A stretch of DNA of 20,339 bases from a virus. Below the pieces are notes generated by a model, which saw nothing but the letters and a program-made list of their open reading frames with translations, was not told the DNA's origin and did not search any database. The DNA lies in IMG/VR virus record IMGVR_UViG_3300005584_000056, positions 1 to 20,339 of that record. One strand, written 5' to 3'. Position numbers and translations under genes: made by a program. This document shows, in pieces, positions 19,618 through 20,339 of this stretch (position 1 is its first letter; each line of letters begins with the position of its first letter).

Positions 19618-19633
19618 TGTGATTAGTATCACA
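19618..19633. promoter_or_regulatory. CRP/GlxR-type box 4
   Basis: TGTGATTAGTATCACA, a perfect TGTGA-N6-TCACA palindrome 48 bp upstream of promoter C. Confidence 0.65.
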
Positions 19634-19681
19634 TAGGTTGAGCGTCTTACTATGTGGACTTACTGGCTAGTAATGTGAAAA

Positions 19682-19703
19682 TGTCAGTGGGCTCGTGTAT
19701 AAT
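19682..19703 (+). promoter_or_regulatory. TGTCAG-N10-TATAAT promoter C
   Basis: TGTCAG at 19682-19687, 10 bp, TATAAT at 19698-19703, then a leader with ACAACAACGAAAGAAGG that supplies the Shine-Dalgarno for ATG 19737. Confidence 0.7.
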
Positions 19704-19736
19704 GTCTACTATAACAACAACGAAAGAAGGTCAGAA

Positions 19737-19868
19737 ATGAACCTAGACGAATTCAAGGCGCACATTACCGCCACCCGTCAAGCAAGCAAGGCAGAAGCCT
19801 TGTCAGTGCTAACTGCTACAATGTCCATAACAACAACAACGAAAGAAGGTGCCACTAATGGCAACTAA
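19737..19868 (+). CDS. Possible 43-aa protein or leader peptide spanning promoter D
   Basis: MNLDEFKAHITATRQASKAEALSVLTATMSITTTTKEGATNGN. It has a good ribosome site (AGAAGG, 7 nt before ATG) copied from the conserved leader. The last third is read through promoter D and the second copy of the leader, so its C-terminus is low-complexity. The stop overlaps the next gene's start by 11 bp. Either a genuine small helical protein whose 3' end was displaced when the promoter-leader was duplicated, or a leader peptide. Confidence 0.5.
   Translation: MNLDEFKAHITATRQASKAEALSVLTATMSITTTTKEGATNGN
19801..19822 (+). promoter_or_regulatory. TGTCAG-N10-TACAAT promoter D
   Basis: TGTCAG at 19801-19806, 10 bp, TACAAT at 19817-19822 with extended-10 TGC. 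The leader ATGTCC-ATAACAACAACAACGAAAGAAGG is nearly a copy of the leader after promoter C. Confidence 0.6.
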
Positions 19869-20064
19869 ACTATACACAATCGAAAGCCTACTTGTAGGAA
19901 AAAACTATCGCTCTAATTCTCGCCACTTTTCTGGTGAAATTATTTCTGCTAAGGCTCGCCCTGAAATTTGGTATGGCGATAAAACTGAAGCGTATCTAAT
20001 CGAAATAAATGCTGGTGGCTTGCGAAATAAATTCGCAACAATCGCAGTAAAGGTTGGTGAATAA
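19858..20064 (+). CDS. Small uncharacterised protein (68 aa)
   Basis: MATKLYTIESLLVGKNYRSNSRHFSGEIISAKARPEIWYGDKTEAYLIEINAGGLRNKFATIAVKVGE. Beta-rich (several short alternating strands), no Cys, no membrane helix; perhaps a small SH3- or OB-like barrel (inference from pattern). ATG 19858 is preferred over an in-frame GTG at 19849 because AGAAGG ends 8 nt before it. Coupled to the next gene. Confidence 0.68.
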   Translation: MATKLYTIESLLVGKNYRSNSRHFSGEIISAKARPEIWYGDKTEAYLIEINAGGLRNKFATIAVKVGE

Positions 20065-20241
20065 ATGAAAAGTTTTTCATCTGATGTAATTGACCAAAAC
20101 GAATTTTATCTAATTCACGATTTGCTATTTTTCTGTTGTGATGAACAACAATTCCGCCACTCTTGTAAAGAACACGGCGAAATTATGGGTTGCTATTATT
20201 GCGAATTTGATTACTCTAAAGAATGTGAGTGTGCTGAATAA
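20065..20241 (+). CDS. Small cysteine-rich protein (58 aa)
   Basis: The ATG directly follows the previous TAA. Cysteines at 24, 25, 34, 43, 46, 54 and 56 (FFCCDE, HSCKEHG, GCYYCEFDY, ECECAE) plus nearby His suggest one or two bound metal ions. The stop overlaps the next start as TAATG. Function unknown. Confidence 0.62.
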   Translation: MKSFSSDVIDQNEFYLIHDLLFFCCDEQQFRHSCKEHGEIMGCYYCEFDYSKECECAE

Positions 20242-20339
20242 TGGGATACATTGAAATTTTTCGTATGGATAACGAAGGTGCTGGCTGGGTAGATTTATCC
20301 GAAGCAACACCCGATGAATTATTCAACATTGAATTAGGT
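20241..20339 (+). CDS. Small protein, 3' end outside the window
   Basis: At least 33 codons: MGYIEIFRMDNEGAGWVDLS... continuing to the edge without a stop. It starts in a TAATG overlap with the previous gene. Too short to identify. Confidence 0.6.
   Translation, partial: MGYIEIFRMDNEGAGWVDLSEATPDELFNIELG

Larger units (their letters stand above)
19478..19736. promoter_or_regulatory. Complex control region before the last gene cluster
   Basis: No ORF. It holds three GGCGTGTCG copies (19487, 19539, 19582), hairpin GCTTGA-N5-TCAAGC (19496-19512), a 7-bp stem GATCCCG/CGGGGTC with one G-T pair (19514-19537), two CRP-like boxes (19555-19570 and 19618-19633) and promoter C. It is the densest regulatory stretch of the window. 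Confidence 0.65.

Noticed and set aside
20125-20310. A 61-aa minus-strand ORF at the right edge.
   Set aside because: Antisense to the coupled Cys-rich gene and the partial gene at 20241, which have good overlaps and composition.

Overview
This window is a piece of a tailed double-stranded DNA phage (or prophage-like) genome, AT-rich, with no host housekeeping genes. Several features suggest an actinobacterial host: many genes with a -10 hexamer 5-7 nt before the ATG and no Shine-Dalgarno (leaderless mRNAs, common in Actinobacteria), CRP/GlxR-type TGTGA-N6-TCACA boxes, a consensus bacterial parS site, and a B12-dependent ribonucleotide reductase. The host assignment is inference; tail and oxygenase families of this type also occur in cyanophages.

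Layout. (1) About 1-8.5 kb, minus strand: a tightly packed tail-fibre/adhesin module, read from right to left. It contains a BppU-like baseplate protein, small fibre/adaptor proteins, a 399-aa fibre, a 664-aa fibre with an Mtd-like N-terminus and Ala-rich repeats, a cysteine-rich 526-aa adhesin, two small non-fibre proteins and a second Ala-repeat fibre cut by the window edge. (2) 8.56-10.8 kb, minus: a holin-like protein with an EF-hand loop, and a monomeric class II ribonucleotide reductase. (3) 11.05-12.43 kb, plus: an endolysin-like lysozyme with a signal peptide and four small proteins, driven by a clear sigma70-type promoter and closed by a strong terminator. (4) 12.45-17.87 kb: an accessory island on both strands with four 2-oxoglutarate/Fe(II) dioxygenase-fold proteins, one JmjC/cupin-like protein, a TylF-type O-methyltransferase, an SGNH-hydrolase-like protein and three tiny proteins. 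Most of its transcription units look leaderless, and the quasi-palindrome CTAGTYRACTAG recurs at its boundaries. A near-perfect parS site lies in its convergent gap at 14.06 kb. (5) 18.0-20.3 kb, plus: an array of very small genes, many joined by TAATG stop/start overlaps. Its control regions repeat one module: CRP-like box, GGCGTGTCG, TGTCAG-N10-TAYRAT promoter, and (in three of the four) a 5' leader ending in a purine-rich GAAAGAAG(G) stretch.

How it works together (inference): the left half is virion host-recognition and lysis plus dNTP supply. The central island could build or decorate a small molecule, glycan or protein by hydroxylation and O-methylation. The right end looks like an early region with its own phage-specific promoter class. 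The least expected parts are the parS site, the repeated TGTCAG-N10 promoter with CRP boxes, the oxygenase island (one member lacking the iron-binding Asp) and the EF-hand on the holin.
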